DNA from: Oceanirhabdus seepicola
Lineage (GTDB): Bacteria; Bacillota; Clostridia; Clostridiales; Clostridiaceae
Direction of reading: 5' to 3'
Assembly (NCBI RefSeq): GCF_023684385.1
Contig: NZ_JAGSOJ010000004.1
Span: 186,001 to 250,000, forward strand
DNA length: 64,000 nucleotides
Shown here: positions 43,797 to 52,835 of the stretch, piece after piece
How the letters are laid out: each line of letters opens with the position of its first letter
Position numbering within the stretch: the first letter of the stretch is position 1
Made by a program: the position numbers and the translations under genes
The notes under the pieces: model-generated
What the model was told of the DNA's origin: nothing
Databases searched by the model: none
What the model saw: only the letters and a program-made list of their open reading frames with translations

Positions 43797-43826
43797 CAAA
43801 AAAAATGAACATATTAATATGTTCAT
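43797..43826 (-). terminator. First terminator after the sigma-54 activator gene
   Basis: The 22-nt palindrome ATGAACATATTAATATGTTCAT is followed on the minus strand by TTTTTTTTG. Confidence 0.8.
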
Positions 43827-43837
43827 CCTTAATAAAT

Positions 43838-43901
43838 GTGGAAATAAATTTCCACGTTACTGTGAAATTTATTTCCACATTACATATGAAATAAATTTCA
43901 T
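43838..43901. promoter_or_regulatory. Three palindromic candidate enhancer (UAS) sites
   Basis: GTGGAAATAAATTTCCAC (43838-43855), its near copy GTGAAATTTATTTCCAC (43862-43878) and ATGAAATAAATTTCAT (43886-43901). They share GAAATAAATTTC, are centred about 23.5 bp apart, and lie 200-270 bp upstream of the -12 of the sigma-54 promoter, a usual place for NtrC-type binding. The third overlaps the regulator's stop region. That the regulator at 43903 binds them is inference. Confidence 0.65.
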
Positions 43902-43902
43902 A

Positions 43903-45261
43903 TTATTTTAGTCCGTATTCAGTAATCTTATTGAATAGTTGTCTTCTGCTTATATCTAATTTTCTTGCTGCTTCAGTTATATTATAGTTACATTGTTCAA
44001 GTACTCTTTCAATATATTTCGCTTCAGTTTCCTTTCTTATAACTTTAAGTGGTTTTATATCTTCTATTTCTTTATCATAAGTTTTTTTATCCCCATGTTC
44101 AGGCAAATCACTTTCTTGTATAATACCTTTCTCAGATAGAACTAATAATCTCTCAACAATATTTTTTAACTCCCTTACATTACCTGGATACTCATAAGAA
44201 AGAAGAAAATCCATAACTTCTTTCTCTATTTCACATACATCCTTTTTAAGCTTAATTTTAAATTTTTCAAAGAAAAAATTTATCAAATCTGGGATATCTT
44301 CTTTTCTATCCCTTAAGGGAGGTATTTCTATTGTTATAGTACTTATTCTATAAAATAAATCTTCTCTAAATTCTCCATTAATTATTGACTTATGCAACTC
44401 CTTATTAGTAGCACAAATAAGTCTAAAGTCAACATCTATAGATTTATTACTTCCTATTCTTTCGATCTTTTTTTCTTCAATTGTTCTTAGTAGTTTAACC
44501 TGAGTACTTAAAGGTATATCTCCAGTTTCATCTAAAAACAAGGTACCTCCATGTGCTGCTTCAAATCTTCCTATTCTTTTATCAATGGCACCAGTAAATG
44601 CACCTTTTTCATGACCAAATAATTCCGATTCAAGTAAACTTTCTGAAAAAGCATGACAATTAACAGCTATAAAATGTTCATCCTTTCTGTCGCTACATTC
44701 ATGTATATATTTTGCAAACACTTCTTTACCAACACCTGATTCTCCCAATATTAATATATTCACATTACTTTTTGCTGCTTTTTCAGCAATATTTATAATC
44801 TTCTTAAATTCCTTATTTTTAGTATTTAACATGAATTTTGAATGACCTTGTTTACTTCTCAATATTTGATTATCCTTTTCTATAAATACCAATCTCTTAA
44901 GCTTTTCTATCTCAATTAAGAGTTCTTCAGGATCATGACCTTTAATAAAATAAGTATAAGCTCCTTTTTTCATAGCTTCTACTGCATTTTTAATAGTTCC
45001 ATAGCCCGTTACTATTATTACTTCTGTATCAGTATATTCTTTTTTAACATTTTTTAATAATTCAATTCCATCCATACCTTTCATAATTAAATCCGTTAAA
45101 ACCAAATCATAACTTTTATTCTTCAGTTTTTCTAAAGCCTCTTCCCCACCACAAGTAACTTCGGTAATATAACCATTTTCCTCAAGTATCATCTGAAAAA
45201 CTTCTCTATACTCTTTTTCATCATCTACAACAAGTATTTTAAAGATATTATTTTTTTTCAT
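43903..45261 (-). CDS. NtrC-family sigma-54-dependent response regulator
   Basis: 452 aa. The receiver domain (about 1-120) has VVDDEKE, the phospho-Asp in LVLTDLIMKG and Lys in FIKGHDPEE (KG in place of the usual KP). The AAA+ domain (about 145-375) has Walker A GESGVGKE, the sigma-54 contact loop ELFGHEKGAFTGA and Walker B GGTLFLDE. The C-terminal Fis-type HTH is NITEAARKLDISRRQLFNKI. It overlaps the sensor gene by 14 nt and uses the ATG at 45261 (GGAG 9 nt upstream). With sigma-54 it should activate the promoter at 43629, which lies directly downstream. Confidence 0.95.
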   Translation of the reverse strand: MKKNNIFKILVVDDEKEYREVFQMILEENGYITEVTCGGEEALEKLKNKSYDLVLTDLIMKGMDGIELLKNVKKEYTDTEVIIVTGYGTIKNAVEAMKKGAYTYFIKGHDPEELLIEIEKLKRLVFIEKDNQILRSKQGHSKFMLNTKNKEFKKIINIAEKAAKSNVNILILGESGVGKEVFAKYIHECSDRKDEHFIAVNCHAFSESLLESELFGHEKGAFTGAIDKRIGRFEAAHGGTLFLDETGDIPLSTQVKLLRTIEEKKIERIGSNKSIDVDFRLICATNKELHKSIINGEFREDLFYRISTITIEIPPLRDRKEDIPDLINFFFEKFKIKLKKDVCEIEKEVMDFLLSYEYPGNVRELKNIVERLLVLSEKGIIQESDLPEHGDKKTYDKEIEDIKPLKVIRKETEAKYIERVLEQCNYNITEAARKLDISRRQLFNKITEYGLK

Positions 45262-47278
45262 TAATATCATCTCCATCTAAAGGTAATGTGATATAAAATG
45301 TTGTACCTTCCTCTAGTTCACTTGAAACCCTTATTTCTCCTCCAAGCTTTTTAACTTCATTATATGTTACATATAACCCTAATCCAGTTCCTTTTCCTGG
45401 TACTTTTGTAGTAAAAAAAGGATTAAATATGTTTTCTAAATCTTCTTGTCTTATTCCACTTCCTGTATCAGAACATATAAATATCAATACATTATCTTTT
45501 TTATTGCATGCAACCTTAAACACCCCACCATTAGTCATAGCATCTATGGAATTAGATATTAAATTAATAAAAATATGTTTAAGTGATTCTTGATTAATAT
45601 TGCATATAATTTTATCATCGCATTCAACTTCAACTCTAATATTCTGTTTTTCCATCACTTTATATTCTAATTTTATAATATTTACAATGAAATTTCGGAT
45701 ATTGACTTCTTCACGTTTATTACTAGATATCCTAGAAAAATTGAGTAAATTATCAATTATATCACTCGCCTTATTAACAGAAGATTCAATAACACTTATA
45801 GCTTTTTCAGTCTTTTCCTCATCTTTATTTTTATTCATTTTTAATATATAACTATAATTTCTAATAAGCCCAAGTGGATTTCTTATCTCATGTGCTACAC
45901 CTGAGGCTAGTTGCCCTATGGCAGCCATTTTATTTGACTGTAAAAGTTGTCGCTCGCTAATTTTAACTTTAGTAATGTCTTTAATCATAACTAAAACTCT
46001 ATCTATTGTCTTAATTTTATCCTCTAAAGGAAATGTACTCATTTCAAATATTCTATCCTTGTACTCAAACTCATTTTGCAAGCTTTTTCCTTCAATAAAA
46101 GTCTTATTAATAATAACTAAATTAATATCCATATATATATTCTGTGAAATATCTCTACAATTTTTACCTATAACTTCTTTTTTATTTTTCTTAATTAATT
46201 TACAAAAGGATTTATTAACATTAATAATATTATACTCTTTATTTAAAACTATCATTAGATGAGTCAACCCGTCAAAGGTAGTTTGAAGATCAGCTCTGCT
46301 AATATTAAGTTCTTCAGTCCTCTTTTCAACTTCTTCTTTTAAACGTTTGTTCCATGAATAAAATAGATAAGAAGCTAATAATATTATAGTTATGAATATT
46401 GAAATAATTAAAGTGATTTTTTCTGAAATGTTTTCTTTAATGAAGGGAGCAGATACACCAAACCATTTTTGATATATTTTAACCATTGTATTCTTTCTAT
46501 TAAGATTATAAATTCCTTTATTTAATATTTCAAGAAGCATCTCCTCAGATTTAGGAACCGCAAGTATGCTCTCCTTCTCATAAATTGGCTTATCTAATAT
46601 TTTAAAATGCTCTTTTAATCCAAGCTTTTCAACAAAATAGCTTATTACTGGTTCATCTCCTACAACTGCATCGACTTTTCCTTCTCTCAAGTGCAAAATC
46701 GCATTTTCATAATCAACTGTCAATTTATAATTAATATCACTTACCTTAGAGCTTAAAAACTCAACAACATAATCCCCACTTTGAGCTGCAATAGTTTTAT
46801 CTTTTAAGTGTGTATAATTGACAATATCCTGTTCATCTTTTGATACTAATATAACTGCCTTTTGATTGTATATAGGATCAGAAAATAAATAATACTTTCC
46901 TCTATTTTCTGAAGGATACATATCACATATGTCCGTTTCACCTTTTTTTAAACTTTCCAAAGCTTGATCCCAAACTAAAGGTTTAAACTCTATTTCTGTA
47001 CCCAATTCAATAGACAAGGCCCTTAAATAATCTACTACAATCCCTTTATACTGCTTACTTTCTTCATCTACATATCTAAGGGGCGGAGCATTTTGATCGG
47101 CTCCATAAATAATACTCCCATGTTTCTCTAGCCATTTTCTTTCTTCATTAGTTAATTTATGTGACTTTTGTAAATATTCAAATATACTTGCATCATATTC
47201 AATTTTTAGATAAACATCAAGAAATATGGTTGTAAATAATATTAATATTATTGTTACAAATATTGATTTTCTCTTCAT
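45248..47278 (-). CDS. Sensor histidine kinase with an SBP_bac_3 ectodomain
   Basis: 676 aa. N-terminal signal anchor (about 5-24), an extracytoplasmic SBP_bac_3 domain (about 40-285; IIYGADQNAPPLRYVD, ETDICDMYPSENRGKYYLFSDP) of the fold that binds amino acids in GlnH-like proteins, a second membrane segment (about 288-310), PAS (about 335-440), HisKA with GVAHEIRNPLGLIR and HATPase with NLISNSIDAMTNGG and GTGLGLYVTYNEV. It shares an operon with the NtrC-type regulator. The ectodomain plus the downstream asparagine/aspartate catabolic operon suggest it senses an amino acid such as asparagine or aspartate; the ligand itself is not visible in the sequence. Confidence 0.92.
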   Translation of the reverse strand: MKRKSIFVTIILILFTTIFLDVYLKIEYDASIFEYLQKSHKLTNEERKWLEKHGSIIYGADQNAPPLRYVDEESKQYKGIVVDYLRALSIELGTEIEFKPLVWDQALESLKKGETDICDMYPSENRGKYYLFSDPIYNQKAVILVSKDEQDIVNYTHLKDKTIAAQSGDYVVEFLSSKVSDINYKLTVDYENAILHLREGKVDAVVGDEPVISYFVEKLGLKEHFKILDKPIYEKESILAVPKSEEMLLEILNKGIYNLNRKNTMVKIYQKWFGVSAPFIKENISEKITLIISIFITIILLASYLFYSWNKRLKEEVEKRTEELNISRADLQTTFDGLTHLMIVLNKEYNIINVNKSFCKLIKKNKKEVIGKNCRDISQNIYMDINLVIINKTFIEGKSLQNEFEYKDRIFEMSTFPLEDKIKTIDRVLVMIKDITKVKISERQLLQSNKMAAIGQLASGVAHEIRNPLGLIRNYSYILKMNKNKDEEKTEKAISVIESSVNKASDIIDNLLNFSRISSNKREEVNIRNFIVNIIKLEYKVMEKQNIRVEVECDDKIICNINQESLKHIFINLISNSIDAMTNGGVFKVACNKKDNVLIFICSDTGSGIRQEDLENIFNPFFTTKVPGKGTGLGLYVTYNEVKKLGGEIRVSSELEEGTTFYITLPLDGDDINEKK

Positions 47279-47447
47279 ATATCCCTCCTGTTATTTAGCA
47301 CATATTTTAAATTTTCAGCTTACAGGATATATTATTCCTTCACTTTTATAAAATTAAATATTATTCTAAAATTTAATTATCGTTATTATACCACTTTATT
47401 AGATAGCTGCCTATTTCATATTTTGGCAATTAACAGTTTTAGTCGTT

Positions 47448-47482
47448 AAAAACCCTTGGTTAATTATTAACCAAGGGTTTTG
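47448..47482 (-). terminator. Terminator of the metallopeptidase-like gene
   Basis: The palindrome AAAACCCTTGG-TTAATTATTAA-CCAAGGGTTTT, followed on the minus strand by TTAAC. It is 6 nt after the stop codon. Confidence 0.85.
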
Positions 47483-47487
47483 CGGGA

Positions 47488-48834
47488 TTATTTTAAAGCT
47501 GATATCTTTTTAAGATTTCCTCTTATTTCATTTCTCAATTTTGTCATCTCTTTAAATTTATAGAAGAATAACATCTTCTGCTCTTTAACAGAATTACCTT
47601 TCGGCTTGTCCTGTATAACGAATTCAGTAAAGCTTTCAGCAATATCTTCTACGGGATTAGTTATTGCATAGTCTGAAACAAAATCATTTTTATATTTATC
47701 ATAGAAATTCATCATTGCATCTTCTGATTCTTGTGCTTTTTCCCATTCACTATTTATATTTTTCCAAAACTTATTATAATATCTATTTAAATAGGATTTC
47801 TCCTTTGTTGTCCCCTCATATATCGTAAATGTCTTACTTTTCTCATCTCTTTCTTTTTTCATTTGAGAATTATTTAAAGTTAATATATGAGCAAACTCAT
47901 GAATAATAGAATGATTTAAGTCAACATTATCTAGTTTGCCATCTTCTTTAAATGCATCTTTTTTATCTATAGCCATAGCCCATTTTTCACCTTTTTCATC
48001 TACTCCATAAACATAAGCTAATGTTCCATCTTTACCATCCGAGTTTATATTAAAGTTTGCAATTCTATTTATATAAGATTTAGGCACAAGTCTCTTTACT
48101 CTTTGCCAAATTAATTGATATTTTTCCATATCTTCTTGTGAAAGCTTTTCAGTTTTTTCTTCTTTATTAATTTCAATCTTACCATTTACAACATTAAATG
48201 CTGCAAATAACTCTTCATTTTCACCTTCAGGAGACATTGTTTCAGTATCATAACCTTTTTCACTTAGAATTTGTTCAATTTCATTCCAAAGCTTATCTGC
48301 CTCTTCATAGTTTTCTTCATTTTCAGCGTTAGTCCCTTGCTCATAAAGCTTTAATAATTCTTCATATAAATCCGAACCTATTTCATCCTTAATCCCTTGT
48401 AAAAATTCACCGAAATAGTCTTGTCCATCTTCTTCTCCATTTTGTAGTTGATCATTATCTGTTAATTGGATGCCTTTGCTTTCTGCAATATTCTCTAATA
48501 TACTTTCAAATTCACTCCATGCTTTTACAGATTTAAGTTCATATTCTGCAGCAGTCTCATAAAGTTTTTTAAGTTTTTCTATTTCCTCACTATCAAAATA
48601 TTTAATATCCTCCCCTATAAACTCATCAAATGATATACTTTCATAGTTCTCTTCAAAATTTGCTTCAGTATCACAATCTTGTTCAAGCTTATTATTTTTC
48701 TCTTTAGCTATATTATATACATTATTAATATATTGTTTATCACTTGTAATTTCTTTTGACTGTGTGGATATTCCTAATGTTCCCAAACCAATTCCTAATG
48801 TTAAAATTGCTGCTATAAATGCTTTATTTCTCAT
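47488..48834 (-). CDS. Secreted protein with an HExxH-like metallopeptidase motif
   Basis: 448 aa with a signal peptide (IAAILTLGIGLGTLG, cleavage near residue 26). The N-terminal half is acidic and helical, with many Glu-rich stretches. The C-terminal half has SIIHEFAHILTLN (HExxH) and a later EDIAESFTEFV that could hold the third ligand. The motif suggests a zinc peptidase, but I do not recognise a family, and the acidic half may be a spacer or propeptide. SD GAGGTG. Single gene with its own terminator. Confidence 0.65.
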   Translation of the reverse strand: MRNKAFIAAILTLGIGLGTLGISTQSKEITSDKQYINNVYNIAKEKNNKLEQDCDTEANFEENYESISFDEFIGEDIKYFDSEEIEKLKKLYETAAEYELKSVKAWSEFESILENIAESKGIQLTDNDQLQNGEEDGQDYFGEFLQGIKDEIGSDLYEELLKLYEQGTNAENEENYEEADKLWNEIEQILSEKGYDTETMSPEGENEELFAAFNVVNGKIEINKEEKTEKLSQEDMEKYQLIWQRVKRLVPKSYINRIANFNINSDGKDGTLAYVYGVDEKGEKWAMAIDKKDAFKEDGKLDNVDLNHSIIHEFAHILTLNNSQMKKERDEKSKTFTIYEGTTKEKSYLNRYYNKFWKNINSEWEKAQESEDAMMNFYDKYKNDFVSDYAITNPVEDIAESFTEFVIQDKPKGNSVKEQKMLFFYKFKEMTKLRNEIRGNLKKISALK

Positions 48835-49044
48835 ATAATCACCTCGTATTAGTTTATGATTATATAATAAGACAAGCTTGTGTACTTTTTGTGTTCTTTT
48901 TATGTATTAAATGAATATATTTCAATAAAAAAATTGTAGCTTTATTCCTTAGAGTTTATTTGTAATATAACACCATGAATAAAACCTCCCTAAATATTAA
49001 TACTATGTACATACTCAATATTAATCAAGAGAGGAGAATTTTTT

Positions 49045-49191
49045 ATGGATAAGATTCAAATGAGTAAAGATCAAGTAAGTAGATTACAAAGTAAAGTAGA
49101 TACAAACCCTAACGCTTCAGAAAGTGAAAAAGAAAATCTAAAGAAAGTACAAAGTAAAGCAGACAAAAGTTATTGGAAAAATATAAAATAG
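49045..49191 (+). CDS. Small acid/lysine-rich protein
   Basis: 48 aa: MDKIQMSKDQVSRLQSKVD at the start, then a short NPNASESEKENLKK segment and SKADKSYWKNIK at the end. The SD GAGAGGAG is 8 nt before the ATG, so it is likely translated. It is mostly helical and charged. The composition and size recall small spore or stress proteins of clostridia, but no motif proves this. It ends in a terminator shared with the convergent menA-like gene. Confidence 0.55.
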   Translation: MDKIQMSKDQVSRLQSKVDTNPNASESEKENLKKVQSKADKSYWKNIK

Positions 49192-49194
49192 TAT

Positions 49195-49222
49195 AAAAAA
49201 AAGGCACTAGAGTGCCTTTTTT
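49195..49222. terminator. Bidirectional terminator at the end of the quinone operon
   Basis: GGCACT-AG-AGTGCC flanked by A8 on the left and T6 on the right, so it works in both directions: for the small ORF at 49045 and for the ten-gene minus-strand run ending at 49222. Confidence 0.92.
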
Positions 49223-50169
49223 CATTTAACTATCAGGTTTCCAACAACCATAGCAACTATCTGTACAACATTTATTATCATCAAATTCTTAACAGCTAAA
49301 GCGAATGTATCTTTTTTTGTTTGCTTTTCATAAAATAATTTAATATTCTTATTTACTAAAATAAATGTCAGTAGTGTTATTACACAGACAATAGGTACTA
49401 TCTTCAAAACAATCATAATAATTATATCAATATATACAATATAGTATAATACCTTATATAAGTTAAGAGCTTTATCTTTACCTATATATATAGGTAATGT
49501 ATAACGCTCATTTTCTTTATCATCCTCAATATCACAAATATTATTTGCAAGCATAATATTTGCAATACAATTCACTGTAGGTATAGCGAACATAAATATA
49601 TAAATTAATTCTATAAGATTTATATTGATGCTTAACATACTATTACTATAGGAAAAAAGAACTAAACTATTCCCAACATGTATATATATTGATAAGAATA
49701 CAATTATAAATCCCATTAATAGACCTGAGATAATCTCACCTAAAGGAGTTCTTGATATCGGTATAGGTCCAAAGGAATAACAAATGCCTCCTAGAAATGA
49801 TACCATTCCTAAAAGTAAAACTACAATATTTGTGTTTAAAAACAATAATGTTCCAAATATAGTTGCCGCTATCAAAAGGGACAGTATAACTCCAATAACA
49901 GTTCCTTCTTTTAAATTATCTTTAACAATGGCATTATGTGTTTCATAATTATATCCATGAGTTTTTTTAGCTCTCTTATAATCATAGTAATTATTGATAG
50001 CTGTTGTAGCCATATCAAATGTTATTAGTGACATAAACATAAGTATAAAATTCTTAAAATTAAATTGATTATAGTGATATAGCGCATAAATATTTCCTAG
50101 TAAAAATGGAATGCAACTTGCCAGCTTCGTCTGAATTTCTACTAATTTTAAAAAACTACTCAATGACAT
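49222..50169 (-). CDS. MenA-like prenyltransferase
   Basis: 315 aa membrane prenyltransferase of the UbiA superfamily with about nine hydrophobic segments. The Asp-rich motifs are AINNYYDYKRAKKTH (first) and NNICDIEDDKENERYTL (second), the pattern of 1,4-dihydroxy-2-naphthoate polyprenyltransferase, which prenylates with loss of CO2 to give demethylmenaquinone. In the Listeria flavin-based electron transfer locus an equivalent enzyme (DmkA) makes the required quinone. SD AAAGGA. It is the last gene of the operon. It is not closely similar to the other UbiA-family protein (55050), so the two likely use different substrates. Confidence 0.85.
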   Translation of the reverse strand: MSLSSFLKLVEIQTKLASCIPFLLGNIYALYHYNQFNFKNFILMFMSLITFDMATTAINNYYDYKRAKKTHGYNYETHNAIVKDNLKEGTVIGVILSLLIAATIFGTLLFLNTNIVVLLLGMVSFLGGICYSFGPIPISRTPLGEIISGLLMGFIIVFLSIYIHVGNSLVLFSYSNSMLSININLIELIYIFMFAIPTVNCIANIMLANNICDIEDDKENERYTLPIYIGKDKALNLYKVLYYIVYIDIIIMIVLKIVPIVCVITLLTFILVNKNIKLFYEKQTKKDTFALAVKNLMIINVVQIVAMVVGNLIVK

Positions 50170-50192
50170 TCCTTTTTTCCTCCATCTTTATA

Positions 50193-50888
50193 TTAATCTT
50201 CTGTTTTAAGTTTGTATTTGTTTTTAGGTCTACCAACTTTGCCATACTCCATCTCAACCTCAAGCTTTTTTTCTTTTTCTAAATAATCTAAATACCTTCT
50301 TGCAGTAATTCTAGAAACTCCAATATTCTCAGCGATTTGCTGGGCTGTAAAATTTTCATCACCCATATCATATATACCTTCTAATACCTTCTCATAAGTA
50401 CGCTGGTTAAATCCTTTCATATCACTAATATCATCTATCTGTTCTGACTCAAAATTCTTCTCTTTAAATATATATCTATCAATAGTCTCTTGCTCAATAT
50501 TCTCATTATCTTCAAAGCTGCACTTTCTATTTTTAAATTGAATAAGCGATTCCTTGAATCTTTTGAAAACAAAAGGCTTCACAAGATAGTCAACAACTCC
50601 ATATCTAAATGCTTCCTCAACAGTTTCGGTATTACGATCAGCTGTAATCAAAATAGCATCACATTTAATATTCTCTGAACGTACCCATCTTAATAAATCT
50701 GTTCCTTTCCCTTGTGGAAAGAAAATATCTAATAGTAATAAATCAGGTTTATATATTAATATTGCATCTTTTGCCTTCTCTATGGAATTTACAATCCCGC
50801 TTAATTCAAAGCCTTCTACTTTTTTCAAAAACCTCTCATTGATCATACTTACCATTGGGTCATCTTCAACTATAAGCACCTTAATCAT
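50193..50888 (-). CDS. CitB/DcuR-type response regulator
   Basis: 231 aa. Receiver domain (about 1-120) with VEDDPMVS, the phospho-Asp in LLLLDIFFPQG and Lys in YLVKPFVF. A C-terminal HTH (about 170-230) reads TAQQIAENIGVSRITARRYLDYLE followed by KLEVEMEYGKVGRPKNKY, typical of the DcuR/CitB/MalR group. It starts at the ATG at 50888 (AAAGGAG 8 nt upstream), 4 nt after the kinase stop. The pair is in the middle of the quinone operon and probably regulates it or the divergent apbE unit. Confidence 0.93.
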   Translation of the reverse strand: MIKVLIVEDDPMVSMINERFLKKVEGFELSGIVNSIEKAKDAILIYKPDLLLLDIFFPQGKGTDLLRWVRSENIKCDAILITADRNTETVEEAFRYGVVDYLVKPFVFKRFKESLIQFKNRKCSFEDNENIEQETIDRYIFKEKNFESEQIDDISDMKGFNQRTYEKVLEGIYDMGDENFTAQQIAENIGVSRITARRYLDYLEKEKKLEVEMEYGKVGRPKNKYKLKTED

Positions 50889-50892
50889 TAAA

Positions 50893-52464
50893 TTAACTCC
50901 TTTCCATAGGTATAAATATATCCCATACAGTTCCATTATCTTGGGAAATATCTATACTCCCTTCAGCATAATCTACTATCTGTTTTATAATATTTAGACC
51001 AAACCCCCTGCTTCCTGATTTAGTAGTAAACCCTCTTTCGAATATTTTATCTCTTATACCTTTAGAAATACCAGGACCATTATCCTTGACTCTTATGTGC
51101 AATCCCTCTTCATCAGAATTTAATTTCACAAATATTTTGCCATTCTCATACTTTACTAATTCATCTATTGAATTCTCAATTAAATTACCAATTATTGAAC
51201 AAATCTCATCTGCTGTTACACTATCTGGAATCTTTTCCATGTTAGAATTTGGATCAATCGCCATAGATATCTTAGCTTCTGTTGCCTTATTATATTTAGC
51301 AAGCAACAATCCCGCTATATGAACATTACTTATTTTCTTATTTAATATATTAGAAACATCTTGTCTTTCATGAGATATATCAGAGATATATTCAATAGCC
51401 TCATCGTATTCCTCAAGTTGAATAAGTCCTGAAATAGTGTGCAACTTATTCATAAACTCATGGTTTTGAGCTCTTAGAGCACAGGTCATTTTTCTTGCTC
51501 CAGTTAGTTCCTCTGCCATATGTTTAACTTCTGTTAAATCATTAAAACTTGAAACTACGCCTATTATCTCATCCTTATGGTTTGTGAGAATAGTATGACT
51601 AGACACAAGGGTTTTGTTATGTCCAACTTTTATTTCCTGATTATATATTGGAATCCTTTTTCTTAAAACCTCCACCATACTATCAGTATAATTTTTACTT
51701 AGTATGGAAATATCTTTCCCTAAATCATCATCATTAAGTGCTAGAATTTTCTTTGCAGCTTTGTTGATAAATATTATCTTTCCATCATTATCTATAGCTA
51801 AAATTCCATCTTTTAAACTCTGTAATACCAAGTTTCTTTGTCCAAGTAAAAGTGCGATTTCCTTTGGTTCTAATCCAAATATGGTCTTCTTTATTGAATT
51901 TGATAGTATTGCTGCACTTATTATTCCAATTATGATACCAACCACTATGGTTATCTTGAAAAAGAACATCTGAGTTCTCAGTTCCTGGTATACAGTATCT
52001 GTTAAAAGTCCTACAACAACAGCACCTACCTGCTCTCCCTCATAATTTATTGGTACATAAGCCCTTATTGCTGTAATCAATTTATTCCTATCTTTAGAAA
52101 CATAGGATTCGCCCTCTTTTAATACCCTTTCTTCTCCACCATCATTATATTTTTTACCAAGGGTATTCCCATATGGATATGAATACTTAATACCTTCCAT
52201 ATCCATGACTATGATATATTGAAATCTTGTTTTGTCACTAAAGTCATCTATTGTATTCTGAACAACCTCATAGTCATTAGTGGTGGCTAGAGTTTTTTCA
52301 ATTATATCCATTGAGGAAATGGTCACTGCTAAATCCATTGCATTATTCCCCATCTGCTCTTCCAAAGACACTTGCATATGATGATAAGTAACACATCCAA
52401 TGGTTCCAATCACCAAAATCATTATAGCGCTAAAAAATATCATCAATCTATTTTGTAATTTCAA
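50893..52464 (-). CDS. CitA/DcuS-type sensor histidine kinase
   Basis: 523 aa. Two membrane segments (about 8-28 and 168-190) flank an extracytoplasmic PAS-like domain (about 35-165, with FQYIIVMDMEG), followed by a cytosolic PAS (about 205-320) and a HisKA_7/SPOB-like kinase with RAQNHEFMNKLHTISGL (His near 343) and HATPase ENSIDELVKYE, GFGLNIIKQIV. CitA/DcuS kinases bind carboxylates such as citrate or fumarate through the external PAS. The start is TTG within TTGA, overlapping the stop of the FMN-binding protein gene by 4 nt, so translation is coupled. The carboxylate sensed is unknown. Confidence 0.92.
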   Translation of the reverse strand: MKLQNRLMIFFSAIMILVIGTIGCVTYHHMQVSLEEQMGNNAMDLAVTISSMDIIEKTLATTNDYEVVQNTIDDFSDKTRFQYIIVMDMEGIKYSYPYGNTLGKKYNDGGEERVLKEGESYVSKDRNKLITAIRAYVPINYEGEQVGAVVVGLLTDTVYQELRTQMFFFKITIVVGIIIGIISAAILSNSIKKTIFGLEPKEIALLLGQRNLVLQSLKDGILAIDNDGKIIFINKAAKKILALNDDDLGKDISILSKNYTDSMVEVLRKRIPIYNQEIKVGHNKTLVSSHTILTNHKDEIIGVVSSFNDLTEVKHMAEELTGARKMTCALRAQNHEFMNKLHTISGLIQLEEYDEAIEYISDISHERQDVSNILNKKISNVHIAGLLLAKYNKATEAKISMAIDPNSNMEKIPDSVTADEICSIIGNLIENSIDELVKYENGKIFVKLNSDEEGLHIRVKDNGPGISKGIRDKIFERGFTTKSGSRGFGLNIIKQIVDYAEGSIDISQDNGTVWDIFIPMERS

Positions 52465-52820
52465 TAATCATCCCCCTCAATCATAGCATTACTAAGTGCA
52501 TCTTCTATAGCCTGAATAAGTCCCTTACTGGTATATGTTGCTCCAGTTACCACATCAACCTTGGTGCTATTAGCTTTTATTACTTCTTTAGGAATCTCTT
52601 CATACACAATTTTACTTAACAAAGGAATCTCTTGATCTTCTATAATCTCAATAGCTTTGATTTCGTATTCATCTGTTGTAATTTCCACCCTAATTTCATC
52701 AATATGTCCTTGCCCAGTCCCCTCATATTTACCTTCTTTATAAATTATCTTTTTATCCCCACAAGAAGTCAATTGAATGGCTATTCCCATAGTCAAACAT
52801 AACGTTAAAAGTTTTTTCAC
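52461..52820 (-). CDS. FMN-binding domain lipoprotein
   Basis: 119 aa extracellular flavoprotein. A signal peptide ends in the lipobox-like QLTSC (Cys near residue 20). The mature part is one FMN_bind domain with VDVVTGATYTSKG near residue 88, the [ST]GAT motif in which ApbE attaches FMN to the Thr. It has GTG as start with AGGAGGGGG 9 nt upstream. Similar single-domain proteins (PplA type) and NqrC/RnfG-like domains pass electrons outside the membrane. The needed ApbE is at 61031 and NADH dehydrogenase at 58594, so it is likely the acceptor of quinol electrons at the surface. Confidence 0.9.
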   Translation of the reverse strand: MKKLLTLCLTMGIAIQLTSCGDKKIIYKEGKYEGTGQGHIDEIRVEITTDEYEIKAIEIIEDQEIPLLSKIVYEEIPKEVIKANSTKVDVVTGATYTSKGLIQAIEDALSNAMIEGDDY

Positions 52821-52835
52821 CTAACTCCCCCTCCT

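Noticed and set aside
43838-43901. The three palindromes are only terminators
   Set aside because: Two good terminators follow downstream with clear T-runs; these three lack T-runs, share one core and are evenly spaced, which fits binding sites better.
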